The notes beneath the pieces are model-generated. The model searched no databases. It saw only the letters and a program-made list of their open reading frames with translations, and was not told the origin of the DNA. From NCBI GenBank assembly GCA_030824835.1, contig JAPJRA010000167.1, positions 1-7,231 of the forward strand: 7,231 nt of DNA, written 5' to 3'. A program made the position numbers and the translations under genes. This document shows positions 1-5,772 of this stretch, piece by piece. How positions within the stretch are numbered: position 1 is the first letter of the stretch; the number at the start of each line of letters is the position of its first letter. Source of the stretch: Geminicoccaceae bacterium. GTDB lineage: Bacteria; Pseudomonadota; Alphaproteobacteria; Geminicoccales; Geminicoccaceae.

Positions 1-1
1 G

Positions 2-109
2 CCCTTCATCGCCGCGCTGGCCGATGGCCTGCGCCGGCCCGGGACGGCCGCGTGGGAACGCCTCGGCCAGGTCTGGTGGCAATCCCGCCACGCATGCTCG
101 CGCGAGTGA
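2..109 (+). CDS. C-terminal end of an unrecognised protein (partial)
   Basis: The frame starting at base 2 stays open for 35 codons and stops at TGA 107-109. It reads PFIAALADGL... and ends ...SRHACSRE. About 31 of the 35 codons end in G or C while second positions are mixed, the pattern shown by the real genes in this window, and I take this as the main evidence that it is coding. The residues look like an amphipathic, Trp-containing C-terminal tail. I cannot assign a family from so short a piece. The gene converges on the transglutaminase-like gene across a 245-base gap. Its start and most of its sequence lie outside the window. Confidence 0.5.
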   Translation, partial: PFIAALADGLRRPGTAAWERLGQVWWQSRHACSRE

Positions 110-354
110 CGGAGCCAATCTATCAACCTTTAGGGGAATTTCGCCGTTTTGCGGCCACCCAGTGTTTTCCACAGTTCTCGGGATAACGGCGAGGATGTTC
201 TTGTGGACGCCGGCCGGCTCGCGAGGGCCAAGTGCCCGCTTTGGCGCACGAAGTGAGGTCCGTGCCCGCCCGTGCGCCGGGAGCGGCCGCCGACCGACCG
301 CCAACTCCACCGGAGCCGGCGGGCGGTCCGGCCGCACGACGTGCGGCCGGTTTG
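110..354. other. Non-coding gap between converging genes
   Basis: This 245-base stretch lies between the stop of the upstream partial gene and the stop of the transglutaminase-like gene, so no promoter is expected in it. Bases 110-210 are visibly less GC-rich than the surroundings and hold DnaA-box-like words (see findings). Bases 211-327 are GC-rich, with short palindromes such as GCCGGCCGGC at 211-220. Bases 328-350 form a strong hairpin. Open frames that cross the gap on either strand have low-complexity Arg/Ala/Pro/Gly-rich translations and I do not regard them as genes. Confidence 0.6.
328..350 (-). terminator. Perfect 10-bp hairpin just after the transglutaminase-like gene
   Basis: CCGGCCGCAC (328-337) and GTGCGGCCGG (341-350) are exact reverse complements separated by the 3-base loop GAC. 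On the minus strand the stem begins four bases after the TGA stop of the transglutaminase-like gene, the usual place for a transcription terminator. No U-run follows it on the minus strand. On the plus strand a short TTTGT follows, so it could also stop transcripts arriving from the left. The structure is seen directly. The terminator role, or a role as a 3' end stabiliser, is inferred. Confidence 0.5.
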
Positions 355-1173
355 TCAAGCCGCTGCGGCTGGGATCTCGTCCGTCCAGACGCGGAAGCCG
401 GCCAGCAGGTTGGGGCCGAACGTATGGGTGATCGGCACGTCGGAAGCGTCACGGCCGCGACCGATCAGGATCCGGCCCATGCGCGGCTCGTTGTTGCGCG
501 GGTCGAAGGTGTGCCAGCGGCCGCCAAGATAGACCTCGATCCAGGCGGCGAAATCCATCGGCCCGAACGGCGGGGTCTGGCCGATGTCGCTGAGATAGCC
601 CGTGCAGTAGCGGGCCGGGATGTTCATGCAGCGGCAGAACGCCAACGCCAGGTGGGCGTAGTCGCGGCAGACGCCGACCTTCTCGGCATAGCCTTCGGCC
701 GCGGTCCGCGTCGGCCGCGAATGCTCGTAGCCGAAGGTGATGTGGTTGTGCACGAAGTCGCAGATCGCCTGGACGCGACCCCAGCCCGTGGGCCCGTTGC
801 CGAACAGCTGCCAGGCCGTCTCGGACAGCCGGTCCGTCTCGCAGTAGCGGCTGCCCAGCAGATAGGTCAGGGTCTCGCCGGGCAGGTACTCCACCGGAAT
901 CTGCTCGGCGGCATAGTTCTGTGGGTCCGCCAGGCCCTTGTCCCGGATCACGGCATCGGCCCACAAGCGCAGCCGCCCTGGCGGGGCAACCAGGCGGGTG
1001 CACCAGTTGCCGAAGCCGTCGCGGTAGGCCTCGACCTCGAGCGCCGGGTCGGTGTGCAGGATGTCCGGCGTCTCGAGGTCGGGCACGCGTGAGTAGTGCA
1101 CGTTGAGCATCAAGATCATCGGTGTCGGCTGCGGACACTCGTAGATCAGCTCGTAGCCGACGCGGATACGCAT
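355..1173 (-). CDS. Transglutaminase-like cysteine protein
   Basis: A 272-residue protein with an N-terminal beta-rich region (about residues 1-110) and a transglutaminase-like core (PF01841 type, about 125-230). The core carries the nucleophile motif GVCRDYAHLA with Cys169, the following FCRCMNIPARYCTGYL strand-helix, and the DFAAWIEVYLGGRW...FDPRNN segment with Asp224. The His that normally precedes AW in this fold is Ala209. His221 lies close to Asp224 but is not at the usual place. Relatives act as cysteine proteases or amidases, or are uncharacterised; no substrate can be named. There is no signal peptide, so it is probably cytoplasmic. The ATG at 1171-1173 is chosen because GGAGGA lies 5-6 bases upstream on the minus strand; the open frame extends 26 codons further, but that part does not look like protein. 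It lies 81 bases behind the cold-shock-like gene and may share its transcript. Confidence 0.88.
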   Translation of the reverse strand: MRIRVGYELIYECPQPTPMILMLNVHYSRVPDLETPDILHTDPALEVEAYRDGFGNWCTRLVAPPGRLRLWADAVIRDKGLADPQNYAAEQIPVEYLPGETLTYLLGSRYCETDRLSETAWQLFGNGPTGWGRVQAICDFVHNHITFGYEHSRPTRTAAEGYAEKVGVCRDYAHLALAFCRCMNIPARYCTGYLSDIGQTPPFGPMDFAAWIEVYLGGRWHTFDPRNNEPRMGRILIGRGRDASDVPITHTFGPNLLAGFRVWTDEIPAAAA

Positions 1174-1208
1174 CAAGTTCCTCCGTGGCCCCCATCGGGG
1201 CGCGATAT

Positions 1209-1231
1209 CGCCCGCCGCCGTTCGGCGGGCG
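1209..1231 (-). terminator. 9-bp hairpin between the cold-shock-like and transglutaminase-like genes
   Basis: CGCCCGCCG (1209-1217) pairs exactly with CGGCGGGCG (1223-1231) around the 5-base loop CCGTT. It sits about 24 bases after the stop of the cold-shock-like gene and 36 bases before the start of the next gene on the same strand. No T-run follows on either side. It could be an attenuator or partial terminator, or an RNA-stability element that sets different levels of the two products. The pairing is seen; the function is inferred. Confidence 0.35.
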
Positions 1232-1254
1232 CAGATCTGGCGAACGCCCACACC

Positions 1255-1473
1255 TCAAGCCGTGGCCGTATCCTCGGCATCGATCGCGCGCAGATTGACC
1301 GCCCGCAGCCGTCCATCAGGTCCCGGAGCCGTGTCGTATTCGACCAGCGCACCCGGCCGGAGCCCATCGATGGCCCCGTCACGCCCGATGCGGACGCTGG
1401 TCGAGCCATCATCCGGGGCGATGAATCCGTACCTCATGATGGCGTGAAACCACTTCACCGCGCCTCGAGCCAT
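1255..1473 (-). CDS. Divergent cold-shock-domain (CspA-like) protein
   Basis: A 72-residue protein that follows the CspA pattern: MARGAVKWF at the start, then RYGFIAPDDG (residues 14-23), a GLRPGALVEYD strand (37-47), and PDGRLRAVNLRAID near the end. Length and order match a single five-stranded cold-shock domain, a cytoplasmic nucleic-acid-binding fold that acts as an RNA chaperone or regulator. It is unusual because the RNP1 word (normally K-G-F/Y-G-F-I) reads MRYGFI. The RNP2 word (normally VFVHF) is replaced by SVRIG around residues 26-30, so the key Phe and His are missing. The Asn of KWFN is also His10. The ATG at 1471-1473 has GGGGGA about seven bases upstream. It is read divergently from hsp20-lon, with a sigma-32-like promoter candidate about 70 bases upstream, and may be cotranscribed with the transglutaminase-like gene. 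Confidence 0.82.
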   Translation of the reverse strand: MARGAVKWFHAIMRYGFIAPDDGSTSVRIGRDGAIDGLRPGALVEYDTAPGPDGRLRAVNLRAIDAEDTATA

Positions 1474-1550
1474 GGCCGATCCCCCAACGATCGATGCCGC
1501 GCGCCCGCCGAGCGGCGGTGGCCCAGCGGATTTCCGCGGATATCTTTCTT

Positions 1551-1577
1551 ATGGGGCAGATCACCCGCACACTCAAC
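1551..1577 (-). promoter_or_regulatory. Sigma-32-like promoter candidate, facing the cold-shock-like gene
   Basis: Read on the minus strand, GTTGAG (1572-1577) is followed by a 15-base spacer and then CCCCATAA (1549-1556). The known heat-shock sigma-32 consensus is CTTGAA, 13-15 bases, CCCCATNTA. The CCCCAT half is exact and the -35 keeps TTGA. Transcription would start near 1543 and give a leader of about 70 bases, which contains a small hairpin (GCGGA/TCCGC, 1526-1537). This is a motif match only, and C-rich words are common in GC-rich DNA. Confidence 0.4.
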
Positions 1578-1615
1578 GCATGGATTCGGGCTTGCGGCTC
1601 CAGCGTCGGGCAAAC

Positions 1616-1645
1616 CTGGAATCCGAGGCGGTCCCGCCCCAGCTA
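1616..1645 (+). promoter_or_regulatory. Sigma-32-like promoter candidate for hsp20-lon
   Basis: CTGGAA (1616-1621, one mismatch to CTTGAA) is followed by a 15-base spacer and CCCCAGCTA (1637-1645, one mismatch to CCCCATNTA). The spacing and direction fit a heat-shock promoter. The start would fall near 1651, about 35 bases ahead of the Hsp20 ATG. Hsp20 and Lon are classic members of the RpoH regulon, which supports the call. I see no convincing housekeeping -35/-10 pair in the same gap. Confidence 0.5.
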
Positions 1646-1685
1646 TGGTCCTGTGGCGCGAGGAGCGCAATCGAGGAGCGGGGCG

Positions 1686-2087
1686 ATGGCGCGCGATCTG
1701 CGGAACTTGATGTGGGCGGAAGCCCTTCAGCTGCTCGATCAGGCCGAGCGGGTGCATCGTCAGGCATTTCGGCCCGGCTCTGGCAAGCGGACCGCCTGCT
1801 GGGAACCGCCCGTCGACGTCTTCGAGACCGATGGCGCCTTGTGGATCCAGGTGGCACTGCCCGGCGTCCGTCCCGACCAGCTCGAAGTGCGGATCGACGG
1901 GACGTCGCTGGTCGTGGCGGGCGAGCGTACCTTGCCGACCCCGCGCGGCGCCGGCGTCATCCGACGGCTGGAAATGCCCTACGGCGGATTCGAGCGGCGG
2001 ATATCGCTGCCGGCGGGGCACTACGAGCTGTCCGGGCGCGATCTGGCCCATGGCTGCCTGACGCTGACCCTACGCAAGCTCGGTTGA
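1686..2087 (+). CDS. Small heat-shock protein, Hsp20/alpha-crystallin family
   Basis: A 133-residue ATP-independent holdase that would bind partly unfolded cytoplasmic proteins and keep them soluble for refolding or degradation. A short helical N-arm (residues 1-38, MARDLRNLMWAEALQLLDQAERV...) precedes the alpha-crystallin domain (about 39-131). The domain opens with WEPPVDVFETDG, continues with LWIQVALPGVRPDQLEVRIDG and LVVAGER, and ends with the FERRISLPAG and LTLTLRKL strands. The chain stops right after the last strand, so the C-terminal tail with the I-x-I/V oligomer anchor is missing. The ATG at 1686 is chosen because GAGGAG (1673-1678) stands seven bases upstream; frames further upstream run through the promoter region. 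It lies 14 bases ahead of lon, almost certainly in one operon, which couples holding of clients to degradation. A sigma-32-like promoter lies just upstream. Confidence 0.9.
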   Translation: MARDLRNLMWAEALQLLDQAERVHRQAFRPGSGKRTACWEPPVDVFETDGALWIQVALPGVRPDQLEVRIDGTSLVVAGERTLPTPRGAGVIRRLEMPYGGFERRISLPAGHYELSGRDLAHGCLTLTLRKLG

Positions 2088-2101
2088 GCAGGAGATCACG
2101 C

Positions 2102-4483
2102 ATGGCCGACGAGCTCAACCTCGCCGAAACGAACGAACCCGCGAAGCTGCCGCCGGACGTCGTGCCGTTGGTGCCGGTGCGCAATCTCGTGCTGTTTCCG
2201 GGCACCGTGGTGCCGGTGACGATGGCCCGGCCGCGCTCCATCGCCGCCGCCCAGGCTGGCGTGCGGGCGGAGCAGCCGATCGGCGTCGTCCTGCAGCGGG
2301 AGGCCGGCGTCGAGGACCCAACGGGTCTCGACCTGCACCGGATCGGGACCACCGCCAACGTGCTGCGCTACGTCACCGCGCCGGACGGCAACCATCATCT
2401 GATCTGCCAGGGCCAGCAGCGTTTCAAGGTCCTGGAATTCGTCGGCGGCTATCCGTTCCTGGCCGCCCGCATCGAGCTGATCGACGAGCCCGAAGGCCGC
2501 GACACCGAGATCGAGGCGCGGTTCATGCTGCTGCGCGAGCGGGGGCTCGAGGCGGTGGAGCTGCTGCCGCAGGCGCCGCGCGAGCTCGCCGACACGATCC
2601 GCGGCATCGGCTCGGCGGCCCAGCTCGCCGACATGATGGCCAGCACCATGGACATCGAGCCGGCCGAGAAGCAGGAGGTGCTGGAGACGGTCGACCTGGT
2701 CCGCCGCCTCGACCGGGTGCTCGAGTTCCTCAACCAGCGCCTGAGCGTGCTGCGCCTGTCGCGCGAGCTCGGCGAGGCCACCCGCGGCACCCTGGAGAAG
2801 CGCCAGCGTGAGCATCTGCTGCGCGAGCAGCTGGCGACGATCAGGAAGGAGCTGGGCGAGGACGAGGGCACGGCAGCCGAGGTCGAGGACCTGAAGAAGG
2901 CGATCGCCGAGGCCGGCATGCCCGAGGAGGTGCTGCAGCAGGCGAACAAGGAGCTGCGCCGGCTGGAGCGGATGCCCGAGGCCGCGGCCGAGCACGGCAT
3001 GCTGCGCGGCTATCTGGACACGCTGATCGAGCTGCCGTGGAACAAGGAGACCGAGGACCGGATCGACGTCGCCGAGGCGCAGCGCGTGCTCGACGAGGAC
3101 CACTACAACCTCGCCAAGATCAAGAAGCGGATCATCGAGTATCTGGCCGTGCGCAAGCTGGCGCCCGAGGGCCGGAGCCCGATCCTGTGCTTCGTGGGCC
3201 CGCCCGGCGTCGGCAAGACCAGCCTCGGCCAGAGCATCGCCCGGGCCATGGGGCGCAAGTTCGCCCGGGTCTCGCTGGGCGGCGTGCACGACGAGAGCGA
3301 GTTCCGCGGCCACCGGCGCACCTATGTGGGAGCATTGCCCGGCAACATCATCCAGGCGATCCGCAAGGTCGGGGTCAGGAACCCGGTCATGATGCTGGAC
3401 GAGATGGACAAGCTGGGCACGGGCTTCCACGGCGACCCGTCGGCGGCGCTGCTCGAGGTGCTCGATCCCGAGCAGAACTCGACCTTCCGCGACGCCTACC
3501 TCGCCGTGCCGTTCGACCTCAGCCACGTGCTGTTCATCGGCACCGCCAACATGCTGGACACGATCCCCGGCCCCTTGCGCGACCGGATGGAGGTGATCGA
3601 GCTGCCGTCCTACACCGAGGACGAAAAGGTCGGCATCGCCCGGCGCTATCTCGTGGCCCGGCAGCTCAAGGCCACGGGCTTGACGCCCGAGCAGGTCGAG
3701 GTCACCGACGACGCGCTGCATCATCTGGTCCGCGACTACACGCGCGAGGCTGGCGTGCGCAACCTGGAGCGGACGGTCGGTGCCGTCCTGCGCTCGGCCG
3801 CGGTACGCGTCGCCGCGGGCCATGCGGAGAGGATCGTGATCGACACCGGCGACCTCGAGGCGATCCTCGGCGGGCGCCGATTCGAGAGTGAGATCGCCGA
3901 GCGGACCAGCGTCTCCGGTGTCGCCACCGGCCTCGCCTGGACCCCGGTCGGCGGCGACATCCTGTTCATCGAAGCCACTCGCATCCCCGGCAAGGGCAGC
4001 CTGATCCTGACCGGTCAGCTGGGCGACGTGATGCGGGAGAGTGCCACGGCGGCGCTGAGCCTGGTCAAGTCGCGGGCGGCCGATCTTGGCATCGACGAGA
4101 AGCTGTTCGAGCGGTCGGACATCCACGTCCACGTCCCGGCCGGTGCGATCCCCAAGGACGGCCCATCGGCAGGGGTGGCGATGTTCACGGCCCTGGCCTC
4201 GCTGATGACCAACCGCAAGGTCCGTGCCGACGTCGCCATGACCGGCGAGATCAGCCTGCGCGGCTTGGTGCTGCCCGTAGGCGGGATCAAGGAGAAGGTG
4301 GTAGCGGCGCACGCGGCCGGCATCAAGCGGGTGCTGCTTCCGGCAAGGAACCGCCGCGACTACGAGGAGATCCCCGAGGGTGCCCGCCAGGGCCTGGAGT
4401 TCGTCTGGTGCGAGCGCGTCGACGACGCGCTGGCCGGCGCCCTGGAGGAATGCACACCAGCCCGGGCGCCGGCTGCCGCCTGA
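2102..4483 (+). CDS. lon: ATP-dependent Lon protease (endopeptidase La)
   Basis: A complete 793-residue LonA-type protease (E. coli Lon has 784) that unfolds and degrades damaged and regulatory proteins in the cytoplasm as a hexamer. The N-terminal substrate-binding domain begins at VPLVPVRNLVLFPG. A coiled-coil stretch follows (LEKRQREHLLREQLATIRKEL). The AAA+ module has Walker A GPPGVGKT (residues 366-373, Lys372), Walker B MMLDE (Asp433, Glu434) and GTANMLDTIPGPLRDRMEVIEL as the sensor/arginine-finger region. The protease domain has the Ser-Lys dyad: Ser689 in PKDGPSAG and Lys732 in GGIKEK, 43 residues apart as in E. coli. The ATG at 2102 has AGGAG (2090-2094) seven bases upstream. The same frame stays open far upstream, but that part overlaps hsp20 and is not protein-like. 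The N-domain wording and GGVHDESEFRGH differ from the housekeeping alphaproteobacterial Lon as I recall it, so this may be a second, Hsp20-linked copy. Confidence 0.97.
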   Translation: MADELNLAETNEPAKLPPDVVPLVPVRNLVLFPGTVVPVTMARPRSIAAAQAGVRAEQPIGVVLQREAGVEDPTGLDLHRIGTTANVLRYVTAPDGNHHLICQGQQRFKVLEFVGGYPFLAARIELIDEPEGRDTEIEARFMLLRERGLEAVELLPQAPRELADTIRGIGSAAQLADMMASTMDIEPAEKQEVLETVDLVRRLDRVLEFLNQRLSVLRLSRELGEATRGTLEKRQREHLLREQLATIRKELGEDEGTAAEVEDLKKAIAEAGMPEEVLQQANKELRRLERMPEAAAEHGMLRGYLDTLIELPWNKETEDRIDVAEAQRVLDEDHYNLAKIKKRIIEYLAVRKLAPEGRSPILCFVGPPGVGKTSLGQSIARAMGRKFARVSLGGVHDESEFRGHRRTYVGALPGNIIQAIRKVGVRNPVMMLDEMDKLGTGFHGDPSAALLEVLDPEQNSTFRDAYLAVPFDLSHVLFIGTANMLDTIPGPLRDRMEVIELPSYTEDEKVGIARRYLVARQLKATGLTPEQVEVTDDALHHLVRDYTREAGVRNLERTVGAVLRSAAVRVAAGHAERIVIDTGDLEAILGGRRFESEIAERTSVSGVATGLAWTPVGGDILFIEATRIPGKGSLILTGQLGDVMRESATAALSLVKSRAADLGIDEKLFERSDIHVHVPAGAIPKDGPSAGVAMFTALASLMTNRKVRADVAMTGEISLRGLVLPVGGIKEKVVAAHAAGIKRVLLPARNRRDYEEIPEGARQGLEFVWCERVDDALAGALEECTPARAPAAA

Positions 4484-4495
4484 GCTCGCCTCACC

Positions 4496-4522
4496 CGGCG
4501 TGGCGTAACGCCTACGGCGCCG
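4496..4522. terminator. Weak nested inverted repeat between converging lon and the AI-2E-family gene
   Basis: An outer pair CGGCG/CGCCG (4496-4500 and 4518-4522) encloses an inner GGCG-TAA-CGCC hairpin (4502-4512). It lies in the 28-base gap after the lon stop and runs into the last codons of the opposing gene. There is no T-run in either direction, so it is at best a weak bidirectional stop signal, or one that needs Rho. Confidence 0.22.
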
Positions 4523-5591
4523 TTCCGCCGCGGTCGGCGCCCCGGACCCAGGTTCGCATGAGGTCGTAGCCGATCGCCAGGATCATGGGGCCGACGAACA
4601 GACCGATGATGCCATGGACGATCGTGCCGCCGATCACGCCCAGAAAGATCACCAGCATCGGCACGGGCAGCCCATGTGCCATGACGATCGGCTTCAGCAC
4701 ATTGTCGAGCAAGGTCATCGGCACCATCCACAGCGTGAACAGCAGCGCGGTCAGGCTATCTAGGGTGGACCAAGCGTAGATCAGCGTGCCGAGAACGACG
4801 AGGCCGGGCCCGATCTGGATGATGGACAGCGCCGTGCAGAGGAGTGTCCAGACCCCGGCGAACGGGATGCCGGCGACGAGGAAGCCCACGCCCAGCAACA
4901 GGGCCTGCAGAACGGCGATGCCCACGACACCGCGGGCGACATTGCGAATCGTGGCCGTGGCAAGGTCGATGAACTCGATGCTCCGATACGGCGCCAGCCG
5001 ATGTACCAGCCGTTCGAAACTGAGAGCGATCTTGTCGGCCTGCGGCAGCATGATCCCGGCGATGACCATGGCGGCGACGAACTGCAGCAGACCAAATCCG
5101 GCCCCGGCGGCGAGCTTGGCCAGTCCCTCGGCAATGGCCTTCAGCTGTGGGGCGAAGCGGGTGGCGACCGCTTCGAGATCGTCGGTGGCGTCGGCCCAGA
5201 CGGCGGCGATGTCGGATCCGATCCAGGGCCACGCCCTGACCCCTGGCGGTAACGGCGGCAGCTCGAAAGCACCGGCTCGAACATCTCTAGCGAAGCTGTC
5301 CGCGCTGCTCACGAGACTGGCCACAAGGACGCTTACCGGCCCAACAATCACAGCGATCCCGAACAGGGTCAGGACGATGGCGGCGAGCCAACCGCGTCCG
5401 CCGCACCGGTGCTTGAGCCACTGGAACAAGGGCCCGAGCGCGACGGCAAGGATCGCTCCCCAAACCACCATGGTGGCAAACGGGCGTAGCAGGGTGAAGC
5501 ACCATGCGGCGACAAGACCGAGCACGGCCAGCCTGATCGCGAGATCTACGATCTGGGTGCCGGTCTGGTCGCCAGCTGGATAGGGCTGCAT
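4512..5591 (-). CDS. AI-2E/PerM-family integral membrane protein
   Basis: A 359-residue inner-membrane protein of the AI-2E transporter family (YdiK/PerM/TqsA-like, PF01594). Hydrophobic segments lie at about residues 14-34, 38-56, 68-94, 163-183, 220-242, 244-272, 275-296 and 309-343. A long soluble stretch (about 95-160) sits between the third and fourth, as is typical. The family hallmarks are the DNVLKPIVM segment (residues 296-304) followed by a Gly-rich helix and the FVGPMILAIGYDL end. Proven relatives export autoinducer-2 or act as Na+/H+ antiporters, and most are uncharacterised, so no substrate should be assumed. The ATG at 5589-5591 is used; a GTG at 5622-5624 would add 11 residues and neither start has a strong ribosome site (GGTGG lies close to the ATG). 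It converges with lon and follows the trehalose-synthase-like gene on the same strand after about 180 bases, so it probably has its own promoter. Confidence 0.9.
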   Translation of the reverse strand: MQPYPAGDQTGTQIVDLAIRLAVLGLVAAWCFTLLRPFATMVVWGAILAVALGPLFQWLKHRCGGRGWLAAIVLTLFGIAVIVGPVSVLVASLVSSADSFARDVRAGAFELPPLPPGVRAWPWIGSDIAAVWADATDDLEAVATRFAPQLKAIAEGLAKLAAGAGFGLLQFVAAMVIAGIMLPQADKIALSFERLVHRLAPYRSIEFIDLATATIRNVARGVVGIAVLQALLLGVGFLVAGIPFAGVWTLLCTALSIIQIGPGLVVLGTLIYAWSTLDSLTALLFTLWMVPMTLLDNVLKPIVMAHGLPVPMLVIFLGVIGGTIVHGIIGLFVGPMILAIGYDLMRTWVRGADRGGTAP

Positions 5592-5772
5592 GTCCACCGG
5601 CTCGACTGCTGGATGACGGCCCACGCTGCCACAGGTTTGCTTTCGGAAGGCTGGCTTGGCAAGGACGAATTGCTGGAGACGGCGCCGCCATGGGGCAGAT
5701 TAGTGCAAGGACGTCAGTCGCATCGACATGGCCGTATCGAACCAACAGTCAATCACAGCGGTTATTGCCGCG
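5592..5772 (-). other. Intergenic leader upstream of the AI-2E-family gene
   Basis: This 181-base gap lies between two genes on the minus strand. It contains ATCTGCCCCAT on the minus strand (5690-5700), the same 11 bases found in the sigma-32-like promoter candidate of the cold-shock-like gene, but without a good -35 partner at the right distance. A weak GCGG/CCGC hairpin (5758-5771) follows the stop of the trehalose-synthase-like gene. I see no open frame here with coding character. Confidence 0.4.

Noticed and set aside
165..210. Calling this a replication origin
   Set aside because: Only one word is a near-perfect DnaA box, no adjacent dnaA, hemE or similar marker gene is visible, and no AT-rich unwinding region is evident. 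It is kept only as a low-interest observation.
232..1092. A 286-codon plus-strand frame opposite the transglutaminase-like gene
   Set aside because: The minus strand carries recognisable motifs and a strong ribosome site; this frame is only its shadow.
1472..2101. A 210-codon in-frame extension upstream of the Lon start
   Set aside because: It overlaps hsp20 in another frame and the divergent promoter region, and its translation is Arg/Ala/Pro-rich and not protein-like. The ATG at 2102 has a good Shine-Dalgarno site and the right length for Lon.
2096..4312. A 738-codon open frame on the minus strand, opposite lon
   Set aside because: It is a mirror of lon codon usage in GC-rich DNA. The translation is rich in His/Gln/Leu/Arg/Asp with no domain, and the plus strand encodes an unmistakable full-length Lon.
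4786..5583. A 265-codon plus-strand frame opposite the AI-2E-family gene
   Set aside because: The minus strand shows a clear multi-pass membrane protein with family motifs. The plus-strand translation is Ser/Thr/Arg/Pro-rich low complexity.
5592..5624. GTG start at 5622-5624 for the AI-2E-family gene
   Set aside because: It would add 11 residues not needed by the family and has no visible ribosome site. It is not excluded, but the ATG at 5591 is preferred.
5690..5720. A full sigma-32-like promoter for the AI-2E-family gene
   Set aside because: CCCCAT is present on the minus strand, but CTTGCA lies only eight bases upstream and nothing near CTTGAA occurs at 13-15 bases.
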